Assembly (NCBI GenBank): GCA_025266875.1 | Contig: JALLLT010000003.1 | Coordinates: 434,001 to 498,000, forward strand | Length of the DNA stretch: 64,000 nt | Reading direction: 5' to 3' | Source of the DNA: Fennellomyces sp. T-0311 | Lineage: Eukaryota; Mucoromycota; Mucoromycetes; Mucorales; Lichtheimiaceae | Part shown: positions 14,971 to 28,532 of the stretch, in pieces | How positions within the stretch are numbered: position 1 is the first letter of the stretch | Layout: the number at the start of each line of letters is the position of its first letter | The notes under the pieces: generated by a model | Databases searched by the model: none | Seen by the model: the letters and a program-made list of their open reading frames with translations, nothing else | Told to the model about the DNA's origin: nothing | Position numbers and translations under genes: made by a program

Positions 14971-15527
14971 GTAGCATCTATTCATCAAAGGAAATGAGGC
15001 GTTTAGGCTTATGGAAAGTAAGCCACCCACCCACACACACACACACACGGGGAATACGATACGAATGTTAAATAATGTACTTCTATTAATTCATCAAAAC
15101 GGAGAGAAAGAAGAGTGAAAGATAATTGCGGGCTTTTATTATATACTAGAAAACCATGTATGTATCGATACTTCGTTAACATTTGCGCTTAATCACGTAG
15201 GAAACATATTGTGGTTGGGGAAAGCTTCAGTCCCCCCTTCTCCTATCCCCCCTTCAACCCCGTGAAAAATCTCTATTTAGAGCATAATCATTATGGCATT
15301 GCACAGATACTCTATTGCTAAAAAAGAAACATCCGCGCTTTTATATACGCGATTAGCTCCGCAACAAACTCTCGGGTCCTCGATGAAAACTGAAAGTGTC
15401 CATCACCTCCATCTTTCCTCATTTGAAATTACTATCATTCCTTTTTCTTTTTTCCCTCCTCCTTCTCTTCTCTCACTTTACCCCGTAACCCTTCAAGAAA
15501 AATACACCTCTTTACTCGTAAATTTGA
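14971..15527. other. Intergenic with a CA microsatellite
   Basis: Short spacer between the velvet and coiled-coil genes, both on the plus strand. A (CA)n run lies at 15032-15048. The last 150 bases are CT-rich and look like the leader of the next gene. Nothing else seen. Confidence 0.6.
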
Positions 15528-17846
15528 ATGTCGTCAAAAGCTGTGAAGGAGAAGTCGTCGACAAAGTTCTGGAAGAAATTCAGCTTAAACAAAAAGTCAT
15601 CCGGTAAACCGATTTTGAATTGAATTCTTTTTTTTTCATGAATGGGCATACTTAGTAAATACGCATTTTACCAGTAACACTACCAGAACACCCTGTTGTG
15701 AATGATGTCGACGATGACAGGTCAGTCAAGAGCAAGCGGCTAAGGTACTGCTTTATTTGTTATAATTTAAAAAAATAAACGGCTAACGAAACAAAAATAC
15801 CAGTGGATTCCTCCCACACAAACGCCAGAGCATCGGATCGTTGCGAAAACGTCAAAGTATCAGCCATAGTCAGAGCGAATATCCTCCGGCTGTCCCGGAT
15901 GTACATCCAGTAACAGTTCCGTCCTTGACAGACACCACGCTTTCCGTCAAGGAACCCGAGAGTAAATTTTGCCTTTTCGTGTTCTTTTTTCCTTTTTGCT
16001 AATGACTTCCATAGCAACGGTTCCTACCATCGCGACAATCAATGGAGGTAAAAAAAACTGTTAATTCGTTCGAGAGGACTGCAGGTTAATTCTACGTTAG
16101 ATGAAAAGAAACAATCGGTTCCGCAGCATGAACAAGTAATCAAAAAGTCGCCTGATCCATTACCGACCCGACCGCGATACAACTCAAATCCAACCAAAGC
16201 TGTACCGGCAACTCGGTTGGCGACACCTTCGAGTACTACAGGATTGGCGAAATCACCATCATCAGATCGTTTACCTCGGCCAACATCGAATAAGAGTACT
16301 CAATCTACGAACTCTACATCTAGTTCAGGATCATCGTCGAAATCGAGCAATAAGCAGCAAGGTTCCAGACTCCGTAAACCCTCTCAAATTCCCGGAAAAG
16401 GCGCACTGCCACAAATTCGACAGGAAAATAAAAAGACCCAGCCAGTCGTCGACAAAAAAAAGAGTGCTGCTAGTATAGCTAGTGGTAAAGATGTCAAACC
16501 CGTCGAAACGAAGCCTGTCGAGGCCAAACCCGCGGAAACGAAACCGGTAGAGGCCAAACCGGTAGAGGCCCAGGCCGCTGGCGAGGCCAAAAAACACGAA
16601 AAGATCATTCAGCAACTACAGATGGAGTTGGAAAAGGAACGAAATGTCGTGCACGTTTTACAAGGACAAAAAGAAGGTAAAGTGTTCTCTAGTAAATTAA
16701 ATAAAGACCCCTGCTAAACTATATATTTAGCTGTTGCCAAGGATCTTGATTACTTTAGCCAGATGATGGATGAACTCATGGAAGAAAAAGAACAGCTGCA
16801 GAAGAAATATGAAGAGGAGAAGGTAAAAGCTTTTTTAATCGCCCTTCCAATATGATGCCAGATATTAACTGTGTAACTTTTAGAATACAAGCAAACGTCG
16901 AGAGGAGGATCTCGATATGCTTCTTCAAAAACTACGATCAAGCAACGACAATGCTAGGTAACGTGCTCCGGTAACCTCTTCTCACCGTCTTAATACTTTT
17001 GCTATTGCAGAGACCGCTCTCAAGAAGCAGATCAATGGAAGTTGGACTTGGAGGTACGGTTCATGCGGAAATTCTTCCATTTTCGTGTAACTTAATAAGA
17101 ACTTTTTAGAAAATCCGAGAGGAAGCTCGTGCTGAGCAAGATGGTTTACGAAGTCAATTAAAGAGCAAGAATCAAGAGATCCGACGGCTCCGGGTATTGT
17201 TATATATGACGGTCTTAATTCATGTGATTATTTATCCCTTATGTTATAGTCCGAACTATCCGAAGCACATGACCAGATTGACCACCTCAAAACAACCATG
17301 GATCAACTCATCAAGACACAGATCGCTACAAATGAAGAGCGCACCCCTCATCCCATTGAGACGCCTACAGGGTCACCCAACATCCAGCATGCAAACATAC
17401 CTAAACAATACTCCAATGACCCGCAGTCGCCTATTCCAAGTTCGCACTATAATACATCTATGCCACCTAGTCCAACGACACAGTATCATACGTCTACATC
17501 ATCTATCCCCATCAAAAACAGCTTGTACAACAACGATTACAATATGAAGAGTAGCACGTATAGCACACCCCAGTCCTCGCTCAACAGCGAATCGCAACAC
17601 GCAAGCGATGAATTAGACCGTCAATTGCGCAAGTTGACCAAGGAAAAAGAAAAGGTAAAAGTATAGTTATTGCAAAGACACGTAAACTCATATAGACGGA
17701 TATTGTAGCTTCAATCTGATTACAGCAAGATCCCCCTTAGCGGTGGTGGACCTATGTCACGTAGAAGAAAAGAAGAGCTGGAAGACATGCTTGATGAAGT
17801 TGATTCGCAACTTAGCAAAGTCAAACAGAAGATCAGACGTTCTTAA
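15528..17846 (+). CDS. Coiled-coil protein of unknown function, 582 aa, 11 exons
   Basis: Exons: 15528-15603, 15675-15744, 15804-15961, 16015-16047, 16101-16676, 16731-16822, 16884-16957, 17011-17053, 17110-17193, 17250-17654, 17709-17846; all phases close. The start SSKAVKEKSSTKFWKKFSL is basic. Residues ~100-290 are Ser/Pro/Lys-rich with a tandem Lys-Pro-Val-Glu-type repeat (ETKPVEAKPAETKPVEAKP-like). Long heptad-like helices follow (MELEKERNVVHVLQGQ, the EKEQLQKKYEEEK region, and SELSEAHDQIDHLKTTMDQ). The C-terminus has a compact motif, YSKIPL...RRRKEELEDMLDEVDSQL, seen as a short coiled-coil tail in cytoskeleton-linked proteins. I infer a structural or cytoskeletal role but cannot name a family. 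Convergent with RPL16. Confidence 0.85.
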
Positions 17847-18094
17847 TTATGCAGACCGCTTCGCTCGCAACATAAACACATTCACACACACGCACACAAC
17901 ACCAAAAAAAAGCATCCATTCATTATCATTCACTCGTTGTTTCCTGATCGACTGTCATCCCTTATTATCTAGTATAATTATCGCTATATATTATTATTAT
18001 ATATATAAAGGAAAGTTATTTTTTCCCGACATTGCAAACAAAAACGTTTATTGTAGTTGGATCATAACGGGGGAAGGAAGGGGAAACAAGAAAT

Positions 18095-18930
18095 TTAGTG
18101 ACCAAGGGCAGCAAGGGAAGCGTTGATATCCTTGATAGCAGCAGCCTTGGATTCAACAGCCTTCTTCTCGACGGCAGCAAGGGCAGTCTTGCGCTGGTAG
18201 TAAGCAGCAGACTTGGCCTTGCGCTTCTCCTCCAACTTGGCAACGACGTCCTGGTACTTCCAGCCGACTTCCTTGGAGATACGACCAAGAGTAGTGTACT
18301 TGCGACCAGGCTTCAAACGCTGGACACGAAGGGCATCAGGAACAACCATGCGCTTGACCTTGTCATAAGGGGGAGGAACACCCTCGAACAACTTGATGCG
18401 TTCCAAAGCAGCAGCACCACGAGCGGTCTTGTGAGGAATCATACCACGGATAGCCTTGTACAAGATACGCGAGGGGGCGCGGAAATGGAAAGGACCACCC
18501 TTGCGAGGGTTGACACGGTTCTGCTTATGAAGGTAGGCGTGGTACTTGACTGTAATGTATGATCAGTTACCATAAATTATCTCTCTCTATTACACCACGC
18601 ACAATCACTTACGCTTGTTACGGAAGAACTCGCCCGAAACGTTCAACTCCTCACAACGGACAACGACAACCTTTTGGCCGCTGAGAGCCTGCTTGGCCAC
18701 AATAGAGGAGAGACGGCCGAGAAGATGACCCTTGCCATCAATGACAACAACCTTTTTATAGTAAAAAAAAAAATAATTAATTTAAATCATTCAATTCAAA
18801 AAGTTTTTGACATTTGGCTTTTTCAAAACAGAACAACGTGAACAACGTTTGCCGCTTTGTTTCGTCGTGTTTTCGTTTGGTAATAAAAAAGCGGTGAAGA
18901 ACGAAAGCTCACCTTTTCAAAAGTCGACAT
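18095..18930 (-). CDS. RPL16: 60S ribosomal protein L16 (uL13)
   Basis: Large-subunit ribosomal protein (yeast Rpl16, human RPL13A). Three exons: 18930-18913, 18751-18613, 18549-18095, giving 203 aa, the usual length. The first exon is only 18 nt (MSTFEK), followed by a 161-nt intron, an arrangement common in fungal ribosomal-protein genes. Diagnostic stretches are [53 protein letters not shown] and [17 protein letters not shown]. The C-terminal helix is Lys/Ala-rich. Codon use is biased toward C-ending codons, as expected for high expression. The two introns disrupt the frame exactly where the family alignment requires. Confidence 0.97.
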
Positions 18931-19291
18931 GTCGGTAGTGGAGCAGAAAAAAGAGAAGGTTTGCTCAACCAAAATCCAGAGTAAAATTTTACACAGTGTT
19001 GTGTGGCTTATTCATTAGCAAATTGGGCGGGTATTGATGCTGTCTGTACCTTAAGCCAATCATAGATGCCTCTCTCTTTCATTTTGTGAGTAACTATGGT
19101 AACCCATCCAATTGTTATGGCAGCCTTTTGTTGTCAATATGCATCTCCATGCGAACACAGATGAATTAGAGTGTAGAGGTGGAAAGTGAAAGCGAATTAG
19201 TCTATTAAGATGCTCTAACACAAAAGAAAAGATCCAATAAACGAAATAAAATTCTGTACAAGAAAAAGGAGGGGAAAGGTATATATATATA
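18931..19291. other. Upstream region of RPL16, downstream of ZIP gene
   Basis: A 361-bp spacer holding the promoter of RPL16 (minus strand) and the 3' end of the minus-strand ZIP gene. A partly palindromic GTAACTATGGTAAC lies near 19089. No further element identified. Confidence 0.5.
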
Positions 19292-20266
19292 CTAGTGAGA
19301 GTGGCTAACATTTAGAAGGATAGGTAAAAACATGCCTCCCAGAATGCACGCGACTTGAGAACCTGCAAGTTTGTCTGAATGCGCTGGTGGATGTAATTCC
19401 TGGAGGGCGTGCATGGCGACGTACAGAAACGTTCCGCCCGAGAAAACCAGCAAAACACCCGTCCAATATGCCAAATGTACTGTTGCCGCTGAGGATGAAG
19501 CCGAGGAAAAGACATGCAGCAGCATATAGGTCAATATTGCACCCGTGGGAGCTGATACCGAAAACATGAGCAGATGACGACGAACGGAGACTCTTGATAA
19601 ACCTTCGGCCAGCAATACGGTGGTCAGAGCAAATGCGGATGGAGCCTTGTGTAGCATGATGGCTAAGAACACCACCATAGAAAGCTGGGGATGCGATGCG
19701 GATGCTCCCAGCGCAATCCCATCGGCTGCTGTATGAACAATAAGACCAATCGTGGGTGTCATGGAACGTGCGGTCGGCGATCGAGAGCGATGGTTGTGGT
19801 CCGATGACGATGGGTCGGAAGGCGGTGAAGCACCTTCGCTGTAGGAGGAGTGGAGGTGAAGCGAACTGAGCTGATCAACAATAAACATGGTGGCAAATCC
19901 AACAATAAGTGCCAATCCGATAGCGGTGTGTTCGGTACTGTGTGGGTGCAGCTGTTCCTCGTTGGGTTGTCGCTTTTGCAATACGTCAGTATGGTTGGAC
20001 AGGCTGGTGGCGAGATGGTTGGCAAGTGCTGGAGTGGATTCCTCGGCGATGGATGGATTGGAGCTGTACAGCGTTTGAATGCCTTCGGGTATAATGACCA
20101 CCAATGCTGTTCCAATGAGCAATCCGACTCCAAGAGCTGTCAAATGCCTCAGCTTGGATTCGGAGAGCTTGGTGGACAATGGTATACAGCCGGCTAGAAA
20201 GCTTCCGACCAGCATCGTTATACATAGCAGCAGCAACCATATGAATGGATTCAGCATGGCGGACAA
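19292..20266 (-). CDS. ZIP-family metal transporter, ZIP9/Atx2-like
   Basis: Predicted Golgi or secretory-pathway transporter moving Zn2+ or Mn2+ into the cytosol. Intronless, 324 aa, about eight membrane segments. TM1 is FIWLLLLCITMLVGSFLAG and TM2-3 include LTALGVGLLIGTALVVIIPEG. A His/Ser-rich cytosolic loop (LHLHSSYSE ... DHNHRSRS) precedes TM4. TM4 GLIVHTAADGIALGASAS and TM5 VVFLAIMLHKAPSAFAL carry the His and Asp/Lys residues of the ZIP metal site in the ZIP9 arrangement. TM7 has FSGGTFLYVAMHAL, and the protein ends LLNVSHSH, as human ZIP9 ends in His-rich residues. The metal and compartment are inferred from the family. It lies 114 bp downstream of the 7TM-RGS gene on the same strand. 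Confidence 0.9.
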   Translation of the reverse strand: MSAMLNPFIWLLLLCITMLVGSFLAGCIPLSTKLSESKLRHLTALGVGLLIGTALVVIIPEGIQTLYSSNPSIAEESTPALANHLATSLSNHTDVLQKRQPNEEQLHPHSTEHTAIGLALIVGFATMFIVDQLSSLHLHSSYSEGASPPSDPSSSDHNHRSRSPTARSMTPTIGLIVHTAADGIALGASASHPQLSMVVFLAIMLHKAPSAFALTTVLLAEGLSRVSVRRHLLMFSVSAPTGAILTYMLLHVFSSASSSAATVHLAYWTGVLLVFSGGTFLYVAMHALQELHPPAHSDKLAGSQVACILGGMFLPILLNVSHSH

Positions 20267-20380
20267 TTTTTAATAAGTGGAAAGTGTGTGTGTGGGGGAG
20301 CACAAGAGCGTCTGCTCGAAAAGCGGGAGTCAATCTCTTCAAATTGGCCAGCACACCTTTTATAGAATGGCCCTCCTTAT

Positions 20381-22108
20381 TTATTGGTGGCTACGGATGT
20401 ATTTGGCAAAAACACTGGCAAAGATATTCCAAAACAGCTCGTTCCTTGCCGGCTCGAACTTGGCCAGCGTCAGCTGCGGCTCAGGGGTGCTTGATGGATA
20501 GCGAGGAAACAGTGTCTCGGACCCCCAGCTCAACCGCGTCGTCCGGCTGGTATGCACAGGCAAAAGCGGAGCGGGTTTGTGACTCCATGGGGTAATTAAA
20601 TCGGTTACGGTTTCGCCTTCATCGTAAGAATGAGACAGCCTGCGCTTGAAAAACGAGTCCAGCTCGCTTCTGGCCTTGTATGATATATTGACTTGGAGCG
20701 GCGCCCCTTGTCGGATATACGTATCATAAAAGTTCGTAAAGTCGTCCAAAAGCCGCGGCGATTCGATCGGGAGACGCAACAGATCGTCATTCTTTTCTTC
20801 CGAATTGGCTTCACCCACCAAGGTCGTCGCCGAAGAATGGAATCGTTGCGAGAACCGCTTGATCACCCTGCCATACTTTTGGGTCTGCAGACAGTCCACC
20901 AGTCTCAAATACTCCTTGTACGCCAGCACATTTTCCGAGCTAAAGTCCTGCACCGCCAGACGGACCAGACTACCCGCCGCCACCGGATCACGCAAGAGCC
21001 GTTCAAGTGTTTCAGGTGTTTGCTGCAAGCCGGTGTCTGCATCCGATTCATCCGCCGATGCCACTGCCGACGCAGGGACTTCGCTGTCGTGGCGAGACTT
21101 GCGCCATTCGGGAATGAGTTGCCAGATGGGCCACACCACCGAAGTCAGATGGGCAGTCGTGGTGAAAAACACCAGCCAGGTCCTTGGTGCAAAGTATCGA
21201 TAATGGGGCCCAAATCGCGGTCGAGGCCGGTTCAGTTTCAAGTACCACACCAAGGTCAGGATGGAAAAGATCACGCCTGCAACAACATCGATCAGGATTT
21301 CGTTCCGGATACCGTGGGCATCGTTGTACCCCTTGAGTCGCCACATCAGTGAGGGCGCCACGATAAAGATAAAGAAGCCGACAAAGGATAGCAGAATGCA
21401 AACGCCCCACCGATCCTCGCAGGTCAAACGTTTGGTTTCGAAAAGCACGCACACGATGACAATGATGACGAAAAACATCATATACATGGCGAGTGGACGG
21501 GCGACGCGTATGGCACGGCAGTCGACGTTGCGCATCAGCCATTTGTGCTGGCGGTCGGTTTCGCTGCATGGCCGTGGCTGCTCTCCGCCGTGACGAGAAG
21601 CGTAGCGAGTCTTGAGCGAGTTTAACCGAATCAGAAAGTAAAGACGGTAGGCGCGCCAACAGAGCGCATAGATCCAAGTATAGAAGCCCATGATGACGCC
21701 CCACATGTAAAGTTCGCATGTTGCCTCGCCATAAAACGTCTGTGACAGGAGGGCAGCCGAACTGAAGACGAGATGACCGCAGGCTCCCAAAGCGGTGCCG
21801 AAGATGCTGCGGCGCTGCAATGATGTACGCTGCCACCGTCGAAACAGGCGTCGTCGGCCGGGCCGTTGCGGGTCGGGTGGCGAGGTGTAGTAGTTGTGCG
21901 GGGCGTTGTGGGCAATGCACACAAAGATGGCGGTTGTCACAACGACAAAGATAAAGTTGATGCAAGTGATGATAAAGTAGATCCGACTGGCTCTGATCAT
22001 TTCCCTATGTCGCACGCAAGTGGCATAGGGGTGCGGCACCTGGCCATAGTGTTGCTGAAGCGCTTCGGCATCGTCGCAGTCGACGGCCCGGGTATAGAAT
22101 CCAATCAT
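20381..22108 (-). CDS. Seven-transmembrane receptor with C-terminal RGS domain
   Basis: Predicted plasma-membrane G-protein regulator that joins a 7TM sensor to an RGS domain accelerating GTP hydrolysis by G-alpha. Intronless, 575 aa. Membrane segments lie near 43-65 (IYFIITCINFIFVVVTTAIF), 104-124, 134-156 (WGVIMGFYTWIYALCWRAYR), 206-226, 235-256, 270-290 and 310-332. The RGS-like helical domain spans about 365-520. It starts at TPETLERLLRDPVAAG and contains ENVLAYKEYLRLVDCL, the DDFTNFYDTYIRQGAPLQVNIS region and a final helix AKFEPARNELFWNIFASVF. This layout occurs in several fungal and plant RGS receptors. The ligand is unknown. Divergently transcribed from the 189-aa gene, with 233 bp between starts. 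Confidence 0.85.
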   Translation of the reverse strand: MIGFYTRAVDCDDAEALQQHYGQVPHPYATCVRHREMIRASRIYFIITCINFIFVVVTTAIFVCIAHNAPHNYYTSPPDPQRPGRRRLFRRWQRTSLQRRSIFGTALGACGHLVFSSAALLSQTFYGEATCELYMWGVIMGFYTWIYALCWRAYRLYFLIRLNSLKTRYASRHGGEQPRPCSETDRQHKWLMRNVDCRAIRVARPLAMYMMFFVIIVIVCVLFETKRLTCEDRWGVCILLSFVGFFIFIVAPSLMWRLKGYNDAHGIRNEILIDVVAGVIFSILTLVWYLKLNRPRPRFGPHYRYFAPRTWLVFFTTTAHLTSVVWPIWQLIPEWRKSRHDSEVPASAVASADESDADTGLQQTPETLERLLRDPVAAGSLVRLAVQDFSSENVLAYKEYLRLVDCLQTQKYGRVIKRFSQRFHSSATTLVGEANSEEKNDDLLRLPIESPRLLDDFTNFYDTYIRQGAPLQVNISYKARSELDSFFKRRLSHSYDEGETVTDLITPWSHKPAPLLPVHTSRTTRLSWGSETLFPRYPSSTPEPQLTLAKFEPARNELFWNIFASVFAKYIRSHQ

Positions 22109-22341
22109 CTCATCATCGAGAACGTTGTATGATGTAGTAATCTTTGAGAGACAAAAGTAAAAGAAGGAATAAATCCTTGTCCATGTGAAACCAAACTCTT
22201 TTTTTCAATCTGCAGTGCCGCGGTCTTGGGTGAAACATGCACCGGTGTGAAGCATAGAGCACCAGAACAATAGGCGGCGGAGATGGATCGTGGAGACCAG
22301 CAGCCCTCCTTTTACGATCCTCTCCATCTTTAAATGTGACA

Positions 22342-22911
22342 ATGAGCACAGCATACGGGCAAGTACGATACACACAACATGAGCTCAAATGTCGAAGTGC
22401 CGCGGGCCAACAGCTGATGCCGTCGCAGATCATGCATGGCATTAGCAATGAAATCGTTCAAAACCGAAACTACACGGCGGGCGAAGAACTATTCCAAGAC
22501 TTGGTGCGCATGCTCAAAAGCAAACGAGCGTATCAGAACATGGACATTGCCAGTTTCCAAAAGTCGATTGCGAAACTCGTGCGGTTTGCGCCCAACGGCA
22601 ACAAACTGATGTATTATGCTGGCATGCTGCTGAATGACTTTTGGCCGCCGCTGCGAGACGAAAGGATCGAAAACACCATCCTGATTGATATCATCAAGCT
22701 GTACGGTCGGTGGCGCGGCGAGTACTGGACCAAAGGACTGGACTTTGTCAAGATTGGCGTGGAGCGCGGACTCGGCGTTTCCAGCAATAGAATGCACTTT
22801 TTCCAGCAGGAGGATGTGTTTGAGAGCGCATGCATGCCGATCTTGCGGTACCATGGCTTATGCTTCTCCAGAGACGGCTTGTCGCTTGAAAAGAGACCGC
22901 CAAGACCCTAA
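22342..22911 (+). CDS. Unknown protein, 189 aa
   Basis: Intronless frame with the first in-frame ATG at 22342, shortly after the divergent promoter shared with the RGS receptor gene. I recognise no family. The protein looks globular and helical: QIMHGISNEIVQNRNYTAGE, LFQDLVRMLKSKRAY, ASFQKSIAKLVRFAP, YYAGMLLNDFWPPLRDERI, KLYGRWRGEYWTKGLDF. A Met/Phe-rich end (SNRMHFFQQEDVFES) is followed by a short basic tail. GC-rich, C/G-ending codons match the neighbouring RGS and CBS genes, which supports real coding. No signal peptide or membrane segment is seen. Confidence 0.75.
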   Translation: MSTAYGQVRYTQHELKCRSAAGQQLMPSQIMHGISNEIVQNRNYTAGEELFQDLVRMLKSKRAYQNMDIASFQKSIAKLVRFAPNGNKLMYYAGMLLNDFWPPLRDERIENTILIDIIKLYGRWRGEYWTKGLDFVKIGVERGLGVSSNRMHFFQQEDVFESACMPILRYHGLCFSRDGLSLEKRPPRP

Positions 22912-23124
22912 GGTTATTTTGTATTTATGTAAACGATGACTGTCCCCTGTACACATATTAGCAAATGCATGAACTCGATGGTGTCACATGCCAGCGAGGT
23001 AGCATCGCGACAATGTTATTGGCCATGGCTGCAACGCCACCACAGTCCGATAGTATTTTCCCACGCCGTGTCCTGCCAATCTTTGCTTCTCTTTCACTTT
23101 TGTGACATTTCAGAAAAAAAAACA

Positions 23125-24863
<1,739 letters not shown>

Positions 24864-25194
24864 ATGGTTTTTTTTCTTTTGGTCTGTGTGAAAAGTACTT
24901 GTCTTAATTAAACACATGTGATGGAAAACCAGAGAGTCAATCAACGGGCATCCTATATTGCACTCCCCCTCGCGTTAAAATGGTTCCAATAGACAATCTG
25001 AATAGTAAACAGAAACAATAGCACCCCCCCTTTCACACCACATGAAATTCCAATCGGCCCCGTTGTGCCATTGGCCTGCCTATAATTAACGCCACTCGTA
25101 CCTTTATGCCAATCTATATAAACAAGTACGTATCACACCAATCCCTTTCCGTTCTCTCCTCTCTCTCTCTCTCTCTCGCTCACTGCAACGGGAG
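24864..25194. other. Spacer with CT microsatellite leader of kinase gene
   Basis: Contains the CBS 3' end and the kinase promoter. A pure CT run at about 25159-25177 ends 17 bases before the kinase ATG, consistent with a fungal CT-rich leader. A C-run occurs near 25023. No other feature seen. Confidence 0.6.
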
Positions 25195-27176
<1,982 letters not shown>

Positions 27177-27194
27177 GAAATATAATAAAATATA

Positions 27195-28367
27195 TTATGC
27201 ATTGTCTTCGTCGTCACTAAAAGTATTGATTAACGCATTAAAGTCGGGTTCTCCGAGGATTTCCGACGACGATGGAGCAATGGACTCTTCTGGCTTCTTC
27301 TTCTCTCGCTCTTGGAGCTTGTCTCGCAGAAACCTTGCAGTCTGCACATGCGAGGCCCGCTCGCTCATGTCGGCCGCAGACTGGATGAAAAAATCGGATG
27401 TATTATCAGTGATCAGCAGGCCACACATTTCTGTATATCCATGGTTAGCCGCATACAGCAAGGGCATGTTGGTTCCATCATCGCCCTGACAAGGGTCCGC
27501 GCCATGCTGCATCAAATACCGGACCATATCGATCTTGCGCTGCTGAACCGCAATCAACAATGGCGTTTCATCCATGGTATTCAATACATTGACATCGCAG
27601 CCTTGGGTCACCAGCATATGCACGGCCTCGATCCTGTTCCAGGTCACAGCATGATGCAGCACGGTGCCAAATCGAGTCTTGCTATTCACATCCGCCTTGC
27701 CCTTGATCAAGCGTTTCATCACTTGGGTATGCCCCATTCCTATGGCAACAGCCAAAGGGGACAGCTGACGATGATTCACATGGTCGACTTGTAATCCATG
27801 CTCCAGCAGCGCGTCGATTCCGTCGGCGAAATTGTTGATAGCCGCCACGTGGAGCAAGCTGTTGCCCTGAGGATCTTGTATATCCAGTTGGGCCCCGGCT
27901 TTGAGCAGCAGTTGCAAACATCCCAGCGATTGAGAAAATAAACTGTTGACTAAAGGTGTATGGCCAAGTGCGTCGCGTGCATTGATATCCGAGTCGTGCT
28001 CGATCAATAGCTCGGTCGCGTCCACTTGTCCCGTCGAAGCAGCAGCATGCAATGCCAACTCGCCATGAGGCCCGTGCACTTGATTTACATCAATGGTGGG
28101 TTGCAGTAGCAGGATTCGAAGAGCCTCGACACTTTCGTTGCGGGCTGCCAGGTAAAGTATGCCGTAAGCTTCGCTGTTGGCAATGCTTAAATCGCCCTTG
28201 GAACGAATGTATTGATAGAGTGCCTTGACATCAAACGAATCCAGAGTCAATGACTTCCATATTGCGGCATCGGGCTCGGCCTTCAATCCGGGGTCGAGGG
28301 CTTGCCGCTTGGGATTGGGATTGGGGGATGGGTGGTCATTGGGACGTTTGGTGGCGCCGGTTTCCAT
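27195..28367 (-). CDS. Ankyrin-repeat protein, 390 aa
   Basis: Intronless protein built from about eight ankyrin repeats (roughly residues 70-330). These are seen as repeated ALHAAASTGQVDATELLI, HTPLVNSLFSQSLGCLQLLL, NSLLHVAAINNFADGIDALL, LSPLAVAIGMGHTQVMKRLI, GTVLHHAVTWNRIEAVHMLV and ETPLLIAVQQRKIDMVRYLM. The N-terminus is Pro/Asn-rich. The C-terminus is helical and charged (FLRDKLQEREKKKPEE) and ends in an acidic tail NTFSDDEDNA. Ankyrin repeats mediate protein binding; no catalytic domain is present, so the partner and pathway are unknown. The stop is only 18 bp from that of the kinase gene, so the two transcripts must overlap at their 3' ends. Confidence 0.88.
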   Translation of the reverse strand: METGATKRPNDHPSPNPNPKRQALDPGLKAEPDAAIWKSLTLDSFDVKALYQYIRSKGDLSIANSEAYGILYLAARNESVEALRILLLQPTIDVNQVHGPHGELALHAAASTGQVDATELLIEHDSDINARDALGHTPLVNSLFSQSLGCLQLLLKAGAQLDIQDPQGNSLLHVAAINNFADGIDALLEHGLQVDHVNHRQLSPLAVAIGMGHTQVMKRLIKGKADVNSKTRFGTVLHHAVTWNRIEAVHMLVTQGCDVNVLNTMDETPLLIAVQQRKIDMVRYLMQHGADPCQGDDGTNMPLLYAANHGYTEMCGLLITDNTSDFFIQSAADMSERASHVQTARFLRDKLQEREKKKPEESIAPSSSEILGEPDFNALINTFSDDEDNA

Positions 28368-28532
28368 GGTCTAAAGCTGGATTGGCGGAGAGGAACGCAA
28401 GACATGCATAAGTGTGCATTGGTTTTACTGACTCAAAAAGGACTATATAATATAGAGATAACGTATAGAATGCAAGTAATGGAATAGAGCTGGAGTAGTA
28501 TGGGAGGGGTAAATAACACGCACTATGATTGT

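Noticed and set aside
21048..21965. Long minus-strand frame of about 305 codons inside the RGS receptor gene
   Set aside because: His/Arg/Pro-rich out-of-frame shadow caused by high GC of the real 575-aa frame.
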